Shown here: piece after piece, positions 25,876-33,958 of the stretch
Layout: every line of letters starts with the position of its first letter
Numbering within the stretch: the stretch's first letter is position 1
DNA from: Streptomyces sp. NBC_01591
Lineage (GTDB): Bacteria > Actinomycetota > Actinomycetes > Streptomycetales > Streptomycetaceae
Reading direction: 5' to 3'
Length of the DNA: 64,000 bases
Assembly (NCBI RefSeq): GCF_035918155.1
Contig: NZ_CP109327.1
Coordinates: 2,666,001-2,730,000 of the forward strand
Notes under the pieces: model-generated
The model's database searches: none
Told to the model about the DNA's origin: nothing
The model's input: only the letters and a program-made list of their open reading frames with translations
Program-made: the position numbers and the translations under genes

Positions 25876-26811
25876 GTGGCCGAGCTGATGCTGTTCCGGC
25901 AGGACGCGGACGGTCGGGATGTCGAGCTGTCCGGTTCGACGGTGGCGCTGGAGGTGGAGCTGCAGCGGCGGGTCGAGGCCGGGCTGGAGCAGATGCTCGG
26001 TATCCGGTTCGTGGCGTCGGAGTACGCGACCGGTCCGTGGCACCGGGGGCGGATCGACACGCTGGGGCTTGACGAGAACGGCAGCCCGGTCGTGATCGAG
26101 TTCAAGAAGGGCTCCGACAGCGGGGTGCTGTCGCAGGCCGTCTCCTACCTGTCCTGGCTGGACTCGGCGCGCCACGAGTTCGAGGCGCTCGTCCGGAAGG
26201 TGCTGGGCGCGGAGGCCGCCGAGTCGATCAACTGGCGCCGTCCGCGGATGGTCTGCATCGCGGCTGGTTTCTCCCACCACGACCGTGTGGCCGTGCAGTG
26301 GCTGCCCGAGCGGATCGATCTGGTGCGCTACCGGGTCTTCGATGGCGGCCTGCTGAGTCTGCTGCTCGTCGATTCCTCGCCCGGCTCTCCGAGCGCCGCT
26401 TCGTCTCGGCGGATCCGGGGGCGGGACGCTGCGGTCAGCAGCGCGCCGACGGCACCGGCGACTCCTGCGCCGACGGGTGTCGGCCTCGTGCCGGAGTCCT
26501 TGCGTGACCTGTACGCGGAGCTGGACGAGGCGCTGACGGCGTGGGGCGAGGTCGAGGTCGCAGTCCTGCGGCACTACATCGCCTACCGGCGGCTGGTGAA
26601 CATCGCGTCGGTGATCTTCCGTCCGAAGCACGAGGCGATCCTGGTGTACCTCAGACTCGGCCCGGATTCGGTCGTGCTGGAGGAGAGCTTCACCCGGGAC
26701 ATGCGCGGCATCGGGCACCTGGGGACCGGGGACCTGGAGGTGCGTCTCGTCTCGGCGGCCGGCCTGGAGAAGGCGGCCCCGCTCATCCGGCGGGCGTTCG
26801 AAGCTGCCTGA
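25876..26811 (+). CDS. PD-(D/E)XK nuclease-like protein (NucS/DUF5655 type)
   Basis: A 311-residue protein. Residues 45-90 carry a nuclease core like NucS/DUF91: GRIDTLGLDENGSPVVIEFKKGSD with Asp, Glu-x-Lys, and then QAVSYLSWLD. After a Ser/Ala/Pro linker (about 175-205) the C-terminal half resembles DUF5655, which is found with such nucleases. GTG at 25876 follows GGGAGGGGG. It might cut or repair DNA; a role in defence is plausible in this location but unproven. It converges with the DNA methyltransferase across a strong terminator. Confidence 0.75.
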   Translation: MAELMLFRQDADGRDVELSGSTVALEVELQRRVEAGLEQMLGIRFVASEYATGPWHRGRIDTLGLDENGSPVVIEFKKGSDSGVLSQAVSYLSWLDSARHEFEALVRKVLGAEAAESINWRRPRMVCIAAGFSHHDRVAVQWLPERIDLVRYRVFDGGLLSLLLVDSSPGSPSAASSRRIRGRDAAVSSAPTAPATPAPTGVGLVPESLRDLYAELDEALTAWGEVEVAVLRHYIAYRRLVNIASVIFRPKHEAILVYLRLGPDSVVLEESFTRDMRGIGHLGTGDLEVRLVSAAGLEKAAPLIRRAFEAA

Positions 26812-26820
26812 CGCAACGAT

Positions 26821-26864
26821 AAGGGCGGCTGGTGCATCGGTTACTCGATGCACCAGCCGCCCTT
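26821..26864. terminator. Strong bidirectional terminator, 19-bp perfect stem
   Basis: AAGGGCGGCTGGTGCATCG (26821-26839) pairs without mismatch with CGATGCACCAGCCGCCCTT (26846-26864), with a 6-nt loop. It separates the convergent nuclease-like and methyltransferase genes. Confidence 0.85.
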
Positions 26865-26908
26865 CGGCGTCGGCCAGCCGTCGGCCCCGGCTCTCTCCGC
26901 TCTCATGA

Positions 26909-27655
26909 TCAGTCCTCCGGTCCCGCCAGGTCGAAGTCGTCCTTGGTCAGCTCGGCGCGCAGCCGCCGCTCGGCGACATCGGCATAGTGCCGGGACAGCT
27001 CGACGCCGACGAAGTTCCTGCCTTCTCGCAGGGCCGCGACACCGGTGGAGCCGCTGCCGGTGAACGGGTCGAGGACGGTGCCGCCCTCGGGGCAGACCTG
27101 GACGAGCTGCTGCATGATCTCGACGGGCTTCTGCGTGATGTGGACCCTGCCCTTGCGAGGCTGAGAGGCAATGTAGTGGCCGGGCAGGTAGAGGTCGCGG
27201 GTGTTGTCGAGGGATCCCTTGACGCCCCACAGGATGAACTCGGAGTCCTGCTTCGGCCCGCCCTTGCGGGGCCGGCTGGCGGGCTTGATCCACGGGATGG
27301 TGCCGCTCCAGGTCCAGCCGGCCATCTGCAGGGCGTCGGTCGTGGTCGGTTCCTGGCGCCAGTCGGAGAAGACCATGACCACCGCGTGCTCGGTGGCGGC
27401 CCGGTACGACTCGGTGAGCAGCTCGGTCAGCCAGGAGCGGTATGAGCGCTGATCGCGGTTCTCTCCGGGGAAGTTGGCGAGGTCGTGGGCCGAGTTGCCG
27501 GTGACGTACTTGGCGCGTGCGGTGCGTCCGGTGCGTTCCGAGCTGGTGCGTCCACCGGAGTTGTACGGGGGGTCGGTGATCACCGCGTCGACGCTCTCGT
27601 CCGGGAGGGATTTCAGGACGGTCAGGGCGTCGCCTCGGTGCAGGGTGTAGCTCAC
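26909..27655 (-). CDS. DNA methyltransferase, N6-adenine/N4-cytosine type
   Basis: A 248-residue amino-methyltransferase. Catalytic motif IV DPPYNSGG is near residue 28 and the SAM motif LDPFTGSGSTGVAA is near 195, so the order is the beta class (IV before I). Motif X-like HITQKPVEIM precedes the SAM motif. GTG at 27655 is preceded by GAGAGAGG. No restriction enzyme is directly beside it on the same strand, so it is an orphan. It may protect the ICE from host restriction or act with the convergent nuclease-like protein. Confidence 0.9.
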   Translation of the reverse strand: MSYTLHRGDALTVLKSLPDESVDAVITDPPYNSGGRTSSERTGRTARAKYVTGNSAHDLANFPGENRDQRSYRSWLTELLTESYRAATEHAVVMVFSDWRQEPTTTDALQMAGWTWSGTIPWIKPASRPRKGGPKQDSEFILWGVKGSLDNTRDLYLPGHYIASQPRKGRVHITQKPVEIMQQLVQVCPEGGTVLDPFTGSGSTGVAALREGRNFVGVELSRHYADVAERRLRAELTKDDFDLAGPED

Positions 27656-28150
27656 GGGAAGGGCCTCTCTCAGCGCGTGGTGGGACTACTCCTCGCTCCG
27701 GGCAGCTTCAACGGCGCTCTTCCGGGGCGGGGTTGCGCCGAGGTTAGCGGTGATTTCCGGCCGGGCCCAGCGAGGTGGGCCGCTCTGGCAGCACGGTCTG
27801 GAGAGTCGTTTGGTGCGGCCGGAATCCCGGTCTACTGTCTCGCCCTGTCGCCGGGCAGGAGCCTCACTCCACCCCCGCTGACCTGTGCTTATCCGTGCTG
27901 TCTCGTCCAACCGGGCAGCGTCGGAGGCGCGTTGCCCATGCATTTCCGAGCGCCGTCCGGAGGCCCCGGTGTACTGCCTGAGATTACGAGCGCGGCTGGC
28001 TGCCGCGCGTGACCTGAGACCGGCGTCCGGGAGCTACCAACTCCCCTGCCCCGGGCCCGCCCGAGCGGCGGATGCACATCGGCGCGGTGCCGACGGCTTT
28101 GCACGAGAAGTCGGCACCGCGCCTCCTACGAACCCCGAGGAGCCGCTGCG
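27656..28150. other. Long leader region of the conjugation operon with 13-bp hairpin
   Basis: About 500 bp without a supported gene. It ends in a hairpin, GCGCGGTGCCGAC (28082-28094) and GTCGGCACCGCGC (28110-28122) with a 15-nt loop, about 30 bp before the first ribosome site of the transfer operon. It could be an attenuator, a terminator or part of oriT. A smaller GGGAG/CTCCC stem is near 28,029. Confidence 0.5.
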
Positions 28151-28237
28151 ATGCAGCATGCCCTGATACACCCGCGCCCCGGCCCACCGCTTTCACCCGG
28201 CCAGCACCGCCTTCTCGGTGAACGGCGGCGGCGATGA
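28151..28237 (+). CDS. 28-codon leader ORF coupled to the VirB1-like gene
   Basis: ATG at 28151 has GAGGAG nine bases upstream and the ORF (MQHALIHPRPG...) ends at TGA 28235-28237, overlapping the ATG of the next gene (ATGA). The downstream gene lacks a good ribosome site of its own, so translation coupling from this short ORF is plausible. It may have no product function. Confidence 0.5.
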   Translation: MQHALIHPRPGPPLSPGQHRLLGERRRR

Positions 28238-29379
28238 AGAAGACCACCGGAGCCCTCGTCAGTCTCTGCGCAACCGGCCCGCTGCTGCTGGCCGTTCCGA
28301 TCCTCGCCATCGGGGCCGGAACCGCCTCGGCCTCCTGCTCGACCGGCGGCGCACAGACGGTGAATGCCGGGGCCGTCGCCAAGCAGGTGAAGGCCATCCT
28401 GCACGGCGGCGACAAGGGCAAGGTCTCCGTGCCGGGCCTGGACGACCCTGTCGAGCAGGTGCCCAACGCCAAGACGATCCAGGCCACCGGCGTCGCGATG
28501 AACATCCCGGCCCGCGGGCAGGTCGTGGCCCTGGCAACCGCCCTGCAGGAGAGCGGACTTCGGAATCTGACCTACGGCGACCGCGACAGCTTGGGCCTGT
28601 TCCAGCAGCGGCCGTCGCAGGGCTGGGGCACGGCGAACCAGATCCTCGACCCGGTGCACGCCAGCACCAAGTTCTACGAGGGGCTCAAGAAGGTCTCCGG
28701 CTGGCAGTCCCTGTCCATCACCCAGGCCGCCCAGGCGGTGCAGCGGTCCGGCTTCCCCGAGGCATACGCCAAGTGGGAGCCGCTGGCCACCGCCCTGCAA
28801 AGGGCCATCGAGCCCCTGCTGCTGAAGGATGGCAACCCGTCGCCGAATCCTTCGCCGTCCGGCTCGGCCGACGCCAGTAGTCCTTCACCCAGCGCCGGGG
28901 ACGGCTGTTCGGCGGACGGTGACGGGACGGACTTCGGCACCATCCCCGCCGGCGCTCTGCCCGACGAGTACAAGATCCCCGCCAACGCGTCACCGAAGGT
29001 GCAGACGGCGATCCGCTGGGCGCTCGGACAGCTCGGCACGCCGTATCAGTGGGGCGGGACCTGCACGAACGCCCACGGGAAGGACGCGATGGGCCGGTGC
29101 GACTGCTCCTCCCTGGTGGAGCAGGCGTACAAGGCAGCCGGGGTGTCCCTGACGCGGACCACGTACACGCAGGTCAAGGACGGCAAAGCCGTGTCCGTCG
29201 ACGCCCTTCGGCCGGGTGACCTCCTGTTCACGGAGGGGACGGCCGCCGTGCCCGAGCACGTCGGGATGGTCATCGGGCAGGGCCTGATCGTCCACGCCCC
29301 GCACACCGGCGACGTGGTCCGCATCGCGACCCTCGCCTCCTGGAAACCGCGGATTCTCGCAGCTCGCCGAGTCGTCTGA
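28234..29379 (+). CDS. Bifunctional cell-wall hydrolase (VirB1-like transglycosylase plus NlpC/P60)
   Basis: A 381-residue exported peptidoglycan hydrolase of the T4SS. It has a signal peptide or anchor (MKKTTGALVSLCATGP..., ASA at about 31-33). A lysozyme-like segment (ALATALQESGL...GLFQQRPSQGWG) lies near residues 95-130, then a Pro/Ser linker, then a C40 NlpC/P60 domain with Cys291 in CDCSSLVEQ, His342 in PEHVGMV and His354 in IVHAPHTG. It opens the cell wall for the transfer channel. First large gene of the transfer operon. Confidence 0.88.
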   Translation: MKKTTGALVSLCATGPLLLAVPILAIGAGTASASCSTGGAQTVNAGAVAKQVKAILHGGDKGKVSVPGLDDPVEQVPNAKTIQATGVAMNIPARGQVVALATALQESGLRNLTYGDRDSLGLFQQRPSQGWGTANQILDPVHASTKFYEGLKKVSGWQSLSITQAAQAVQRSGFPEAYAKWEPLATALQRAIEPLLLKDGNPSPNPSPSGSADASSPSPSAGDGCSADGDGTDFGTIPAGALPDEYKIPANASPKVQTAIRWALGQLGTPYQWGGTCTNAHGKDAMGRCDCSSLVEQAYKAAGVSLTRTTYTQVKDGKAVSVDALRPGDLLFTEGTAAVPEHVGMVIGQGLIVHAPHTGDVVRIATLASWKPRILAARRVV

Positions 29380-29461
29380 CCGGCGCCTCCCCTTCCTCTC
29401 TCTTCGCACTGCCGTTTCGCCCGTGCGGGCTTCGGCGTGCCATAAATCGAACTGGAGTTCC

Positions 29462-29770
29462 ATGTTTCTCGCCGAGCAGGTCATACAGCTCGCCTACGAT
29501 CCCGGGATCAAGCCGAACGAGGGCGGCCTGCCGGGTCTGTCCGTCCTCAAGCAGGTGATGGGTTCCATCAACCTCTTCGGCCTCGTCGCCGTGGTCGGCG
29601 CCCTCGCCGTGAGCGCGGGCGTGTGGGCCTGGGGCCACCACTCCGGCGGCCACCAGGCGGAGGCAAACGGGAAGAAGGGCGTGCTGGTCAGCGCCGGCGC
29701 GGCCCTTCTGCTGGGCGCGGCGAACGGTGTGGTGGCGTTCTTCAGCACGCTCGGGACGCAGGTCCGCTGA
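29462..29770 (+). CDS. VirB2-like small membrane protein (DUF6112 type)
   Basis: A 102-residue protein with two hydrophobic segments (LFGLVAVVGALAVSAGVWAW and VLVSAGAALLLGAANGVVAFF) separated by a short basic loop (GGHQAEANGKKG). Size, topology and position match DUF6112, found in actinobacterial T4SS clusters, and resemble VirB2/TrbC pilins. ATG at 29462 has TGGAG six bases upstream. Its stop overlaps the ATG of the next gene (TGATG). Confidence 0.75.
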   Translation: MFLAEQVIQLAYDPGIKPNEGGLPGLSVLKQVMGSINLFGLVAVVGALAVSAGVWAWGHHSGGHQAEANGKKGVLVSAGAALLLGAANGVVAFFSTLGTQVR

Positions 29771-30450
29771 TGGCTCAGCACTCCCCTCATCCCAGCGGCG
29801 CATCGCGCGTGCGCCGCCGGGCGCTGCTCGGCACCGTCGTTCTGGTGGTGCTCGTCGCCCTCGCCGGCCTGGCCGCCTACCTCACCCGCGACGGCAGGAG
29901 CCCCTCGAAAACCCCGGCTCCACCGCCGAGTTCGCCCGTGGCCTCCTCCTCGCCTGCGGCACCGTCCGGCCCACACACCCGGCCCCGTGCTCTTCCTGTC
30001 CCGCCGAAGACCCACGATCCGATCAAGTACGGGAAGGCAGCCGCTGCTGCGCTGTGGTCCTACGACACACGGGCCTACTCCCAGCGTGAGTTGCTGGACG
30101 CCCTGCACGGGTGGCTGACGCGCGAGAGCAAGTACGCCGACAAGGCTTCGGTCGAAGCTCTCGTCCCTTCACCCGTCCTGTGGAAGGAGATGGCGGCCAA
30201 CGGGCAGTTCGCCTCCGCCACGGCGAACGAGGGGCACTTCCCCGAGTCATTCAGCCGGGCCCTGCAGGAGGATCCCGGGGCGATCACGCAGACGTACGTC
30301 TATGCCGTCACGGTCTCCGGCAAGCAGTCGATCGCGTGGAACGGCTCGTCCGCGGGAGGTGCGGAGAGCCGTGTCACCACCCTCGCGGTCCAGTGCCGTC
30401 CCTCTCAGCCCTGCGCCCTGGCCGGCGTTCTGCCGGCTGTCGCCCCCTGA
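29770..30450 (+). CDS. Membrane-anchored VirB8/TcpC-like transfer protein
   Basis: A 226-residue protein with one N-terminal TM (LLGTVVLVVLVALAGLAAYL), a proline/serine-rich linker and an extracytoplasmic alpha/beta domain from about residue 80 (YGKAAAAALWSYDTRAYSQRELLDAL...). This layout matches TcpC/VirB8 channel components. Family identity is inferred from topology and position, not from a sharp motif. It overlaps the pilin-like gene by TGATG. Confidence 0.65.
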   Translation: MAQHSPHPSGASRVRRRALLGTVVLVVLVALAGLAAYLTRDGRSPSKTPAPPPSSPVASSSPAAPSGPHTRPRALPVPPKTHDPIKYGKAAAAALWSYDTRAYSQRELLDALHGWLTRESKYADKASVEALVPSPVLWKEMAANGQFASATANEGHFPESFSRALQEDPGAITQTYVYAVTVSGKQSIAWNGSSAGGAESRVTTLAVQCRPSQPCALAGVLPAVAP

Positions 30451-30477
30451 CCCCTTCCGCAGAAAGGAGGTACTGCC

Positions 30478-31842
30478 ATGGGAGTTTGCGACTTCCCCCT
30501 GATGGACAAGGTCTGCGGCACCGTTGATTTCGTCAGCAACCCGTCCGGAGCCGTGACCGACGGCATCGGCGCATGGCTCGCGAAGTCAGCGGGTGAGCTG
30601 GCGGCGACCGCTACGGATCTCGCTTCCGATGCTGTCAATATGACCACTGCCATCGACCTCGACGCCAAGTGGTTCCGGGACAACTACGAGCTGCTGCTTC
30701 CCATCGGGCTCGCCCTGACCGTGGGGGCCTTCTGCATTCAGCTGATGACCGCGGCGTGGAGGCGGGACGAACGCGCCCTCGCCCAGGCCGCGATCGGCAC
30801 CATGATCGGTGTCCTCTTCAGCTTCTGTGCCATCGCTTTCACGTCCGTCGCCATCACAGTCGTCGACGCGTTGTCGGACGGCTTGTTCCAGGCAGCGAAC
30901 AGTTCCGTGGATGATGCGGTCCGCCGCATCGTCAAGGTCAACATGCTCGGTGCGCTGTACCCGATGGGCTGGGCCGTCCCAGTCCTGATCGCTGTCGGCT
31001 GCGCGGTGGGCGCCTTCCTCTACTGGGGGGTCATGGTCGCCCGCAAGGTCGGCATCCTCATTCTCGTCACGCTCGCCGTCTTCGCCGGAGCCGGCGGAGG
31101 CTGGGAGGTCGCGAAGAAGTGGCGGCGCGGCTGGATCGAGGCCACCGCCACCCTGATCGTCTCCAAACTGCTGATGACCGTCGTCTTCCTGATCGGTGTC
31201 TCCGCTCTCGGCAAGACGGAGACCACCGACGGCATGACCGCACTCTCCGACGCGATGGCCGGGATCGTTGTGATGGTCCTGGTGCTGCTCTGCCCCTACG
31301 CGACCTACAAGTTCGTCCACTGGGCCAGCGACGGCGGCGGCCACGACGACCTGCACCGCACCGGCGTCGCCGGCATGGCGGTCGCGGCCGGAGCGGCGAA
31401 GACCGCAGGCTCCCTGGCGATGCAGGCCAGCACGGGAACTCCCGCACCGCAGGGCCCGAACACGGTTCCCGGTGCCGGTGCCGACGGCGTCGCCTCCGGT
31501 ATCAACCCCTCCGGCGGCACCCTCAGCAAGGAGGGCATCGACGCCGGGCCGCCCAAGCCGCAGACCCGCTTCCGGTACGGCGAGGACCCGAACGCCACCG
31601 GCGACAAGGGCCAGGCCCTGATCCAGCGGCCCGGGATCCCACCGCTCATCACGCGCCCCGGCGAAGGCGAAGCGGAGGAGTCCGAGGTCACCGTCCAGGA
31701 CGGCTCCGGCCATCTGGCGGGCACGTCGACACCGGGCAGCAGGCCAGCCCCCGTACCGCCTGTCGCACCCGGACCCTCGGCCGCCGGTTCTCCGACGCCG
31801 ACGACCTGGGTGTTCCCCACCCAGCCGCCCAGGGGTTCCTGA
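30478..31842 (+). CDS. VirB6/TrbL-like polytopic membrane protein (SCO6881-like)
   Basis: A 454-residue inner-membrane channel subunit. Hydrophobic helices run from about residue 70 to 285 (LLLPIGLALTVGAFCIQLM, ALGTMIG-type, VPVLIAVGCAVGAFLYWG, VVMVLVLLCPYATYKF), followed by a 160-residue Pro/Gly-rich cytoplasmic tail. This is the VirB6/TrbL architecture and the usual neighbour order for SCO6881-like proteins. AAAGGAGG lies seven bases before the ATG, the strongest ribosome site in the operon. Confidence 0.8.
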   Translation: MGVCDFPLMDKVCGTVDFVSNPSGAVTDGIGAWLAKSAGELAATATDLASDAVNMTTAIDLDAKWFRDNYELLLPIGLALTVGAFCIQLMTAAWRRDERALAQAAIGTMIGVLFSFCAIAFTSVAITVVDALSDGLFQAANSSVDDAVRRIVKVNMLGALYPMGWAVPVLIAVGCAVGAFLYWGVMVARKVGILILVTLAVFAGAGGGWEVAKKWRRGWIEATATLIVSKLLMTVVFLIGVSALGKTETTDGMTALSDAMAGIVVMVLVLLCPYATYKFVHWASDGGGHDDLHRTGVAGMAVAAGAAKTAGSLAMQASTGTPAPQGPNTVPGAGADGVASGINPSGGTLSKEGIDAGPPKPQTRFRYGEDPNATGDKGQALIQRPGIPPLITRPGEGEAEESEVTVQDGSGHLAGTSTPGSRPAPVPPVAPGPSAAGSPTPTTWVFPTQPPRGS

Positions 31843-31856
31843 CCCACCACACCCCA

Positions 31857-31887
31857 GGGGGCGGGCCGTATCGCACGGCCCGCCCCC
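31857..31887 (+). terminator. GC-rich hairpin within the transfer operon
   Basis: GGGGGCGGGCCGT (31857-31869) pairs perfectly with ACGGCCCGCCCCC (31875-31887), 5-nt loop. It lies between the VirB6-like stop and the next ribosome site. It may attenuate rather than end transcription, since the operon continues. Confidence 0.6.
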
Positions 31888-31917
31888 GCCTCACCCGACC
31901 AGCAGGAAGGTTCCGCC

Positions 31918-32016
31918 ATGACATCCAGAAGATCACCGCGCGCCCCGTCCCCCGCCCGTTCTCACCGTCTGGAACCACCTTGTCCGGCAAGCACCAGGCC
32001 CCCTCGGCCACCGTGA
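31918..32016 (+). CDS. 32-codon ORF overlapping the SCO6880-like start
   Basis: ATG at 31918 has AGGAAGG seven bases upstream, a good signal, but this frame closes at TGA 32014-32016, overlapping a GTG of the next gene. The DNA at 31937-31984 closely resembles 40025-40071, the start of the coupling-protein gene, where the same frame stays open. A one-base difference near 31970 therefore may have put this start out of frame. Confidence 0.45.
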   Translation: MTSRRSPRAPSPARSHRLEPPCPASTRPPRPP

Positions 32017-33446
32017 AGTTCCCCCACCGCAGCAGGCGGGGCATCCTGCTCGGCCTGACCGCCCCGCAGCTGACCGTCACCGGCCTCACCGGCCTTCTCC
32101 TTCTCGCCGTGGTCCTGACCCGCGGCGTGGTCGGCGCTCTCCAGCTCATCCCGCTGTGGGCCGTCATCGCCCTCCTCGTCTTCGTCCGCCACCGCAGCCG
32201 TGCCCTGGCCGACTGGGCCCCGATCGCCACCCGGTACGTTCTGCGCCGGATGCGAGGCCAGCTCGTCTGGCTCACCCGCCCCTCCCGCCGACCGACCCGC
32301 GAAGGACTCCTCCACCTGCCCGGTACCGCCGCGAGCCTGCGCGTGGTCACCGCGCCGGACGGCCGCTACAGTGCGGTCAACGACCCTCACAGCGGCACGC
32401 TGACCGCCGTCGTCAAGGTGTCCTCCCGCGCCTACGCGCTGCTCGACCCGGGGACCCAGCAGGCCAACGTCGGCGGCTGGGGACGCGCGCTGGCCGCTCT
32501 CGCCCGTACCGGGCAGGTCGCCCGCATCCAGGTGATCGAGCGAACGGTCCCGGACTCCGGCGACGCCCTGCGCCGTTACTGGGAAGAGCACGGGCAGCCG
32601 CACGCCACCACGGCGGGTCCGATCTACAGCGAGCTGATCCAGAGCGCGGGCCCGGCCGCCGCACCGCACGAGGCGTACGTCGCGGTGTCGCTGGACACCA
32701 AGGCAGCGCGGCGCCTGATCAATCAGACTGGCGGTGGGCTGACCGGCGCCTTCAGCGTCCTGGCGCAGCTTACGTCCACCTTCGATCAGGCCGCGCGGAC
32801 CGCCGGGCTCAATCCGACCGGCTGGCTCACCGCCCGGGAGATCGCGGCCGTCGTGCGCACCGCGTACGACCCCAAGGCCCTTGCGCCGCTGGACCGTTGG
32901 TCGGCAGACGGGCGTCCCGAGGCCGATCCGGCCGCCGCCGGGCCCGTCGTGGTTGTCGAGAAGGCGGATCACATCGTGACCGACTCGGCCGTCCACGCCA
33001 CGTACTGGGTGGAGAACTGGCCGCGGACCGAGACGTCGGCCGGGTTCCTGCATCAGCTCCTGTTCACCGGCGGGGTCCGGCGCACGTTGTCGCTCTCCTA
33101 TGAGCCGAAGGGCCTGGACGCCGCGCTGCGCGATGTCCAGCGCAAGAAGGCCAGCGTGATCGCCGATGCCGCCGAGCGGGCCCGGCGCGGCCAGGTCGAC
33201 TCCGAGGCCGACTCGGTCGAGTACCAGGACATCAAGTCGCGCGAACGTCAGCTCATCGCGGGCCATGCCGATGTCGCGCTGACCGGGCTGCTGACCGTCT
33301 CGGCCGACTCCGAGGACGAACTCCGAACCGCGTGCGCGGTCGTGGAGACCGCTGCCGTCGGTGCCCAGCTCGACGTTCGGCCACTGACCTGGCAGCAGGC
33401 CGAGGCATTCACCGCCGCCGCCCTGCCGCTCGCGCGCGCCGCCTGA
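31980..33446 (+). CDS. SCO6880-like T4SS membrane protein
   Basis: About 488 residues. Two N-terminal TM helices (LTVTGLTGLLLLAVVL and LIPLWAVIALLVFV) follow the typical RSRRGILLGL start, and the rest is a large soluble domain without nucleotide motifs. This matches SCO6880-type proteins of actinobacterial T4SS clusters. The start is uncertain: TTG at 31980 (GGA upstream) or GTG at 32013 coupled to the preceding small ORF. Function in the channel is unknown; some authors see PrgI/VirB4-associated roles for the equivalent position. Confidence 0.78.
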   Translation: MSGKHQAPSATVKFPHRSRRGILLGLTAPQLTVTGLTGLLLLAVVLTRGVVGALQLIPLWAVIALLVFVRHRSRALADWAPIATRYVLRRMRGQLVWLTRPSRRPTREGLLHLPGTAASLRVVTAPDGRYSAVNDPHSGTLTAVVKVSSRAYALLDPGTQQANVGGWGRALAALARTGQVARIQVIERTVPDSGDALRRYWEEHGQPHATTAGPIYSELIQSAGPAAAPHEAYVAVSLDTKAARRLINQTGGGLTGAFSVLAQLTSTFDQAARTAGLNPTGWLTAREIAAVVRTAYDPKALAPLDRWSADGRPEADPAAAGPVVVVEKADHIVTDSAVHATYWVENWPRTETSAGFLHQLLFTGGVRRTLSLSYEPKGLDAALRDVQRKKASVIADAAERARRGQVDSEADSVEYQDIKSRERQLIAGHADVALTGLLTVSADSEDELRTACAVVETAAVGAQLDVRPLTWQQAEAFTAAALPLARAA

Positions 33447-33482
33447 CGCCGGCCTTTCCTCACCTTCCGAAAGAGCACCCTC

Positions 33483-33935
33483 ATGTCCCGCACCGCCAGC
33501 CCGACCGCGCAGGACTTCGTGCCCTTCGCCACCGCCGCGCTCGACTTCCACCGCGCGCTCAACATCCCCGGCGGCCCTCTCGTCACCACCCGCGCCGAGC
33601 TCGACGCCCTGCACGCCCACCTCGTCGCGGTGCACGGATTGCTCGATGCCCACGCCGTCCGCACCGGTCAGATCGTTCCGGCCGAGGGCGACCCGCTCCG
33701 TGCCGCCCGCACCCGCATCTGGCAGGCCGCCGAGCACCTCCACTCCGCGTACCACGCGGCGCCCCGGCCGGACTCGGGCGAGGTGCCCGAGCGTGAGGCG
33801 TGCCGGGCGGGCCTGCCCGAGGGGGCTCCGGAGCTGACCATCTGCCAGCGCCACCAGCGCACCGCGCACCTGGTGCGCCGACGCACCACACCGGCCGACC
33901 TGCACACGCCGTTCACCGGCCTCGTCCGCCGCTGA
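33483..33935 (+). CDS. DUF6238-like accessory protein, 150 aa
   Basis: A soluble, mainly helical protein (FVPFATAALDFHRALN..., ELDALHAHLVAVHGLLDAH) with one CxxH-like segment (LTICQRHQRTAHLVRRR) near the C-terminus. It resembles DUF6238, seen at the same place in other Streptomyces T4SS clusters. AAAGAG precedes the ATG. Its tail ends in LVRR. Confidence 0.65.
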   Translation: MSRTASPTAQDFVPFATAALDFHRALNIPGGPLVTTRAELDALHAHLVAVHGLLDAHAVRTGQIVPAEGDPLRAARTRIWQAAEHLHSAYHAAPRPDSGEVPEREACRAGLPEGAPELTICQRHQRTAHLVRRRTTPADLHTPFTGLVRR

Positions 33936-33958
33936 CCTCCCCGTCTGGAGCTACGACC

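Noticed and set aside
28020-28130. Folded region considered as a tRNA or other RNA gene
   Set aside because: No cloverleaf or T-loop sequence; it only shows simple hairpins.
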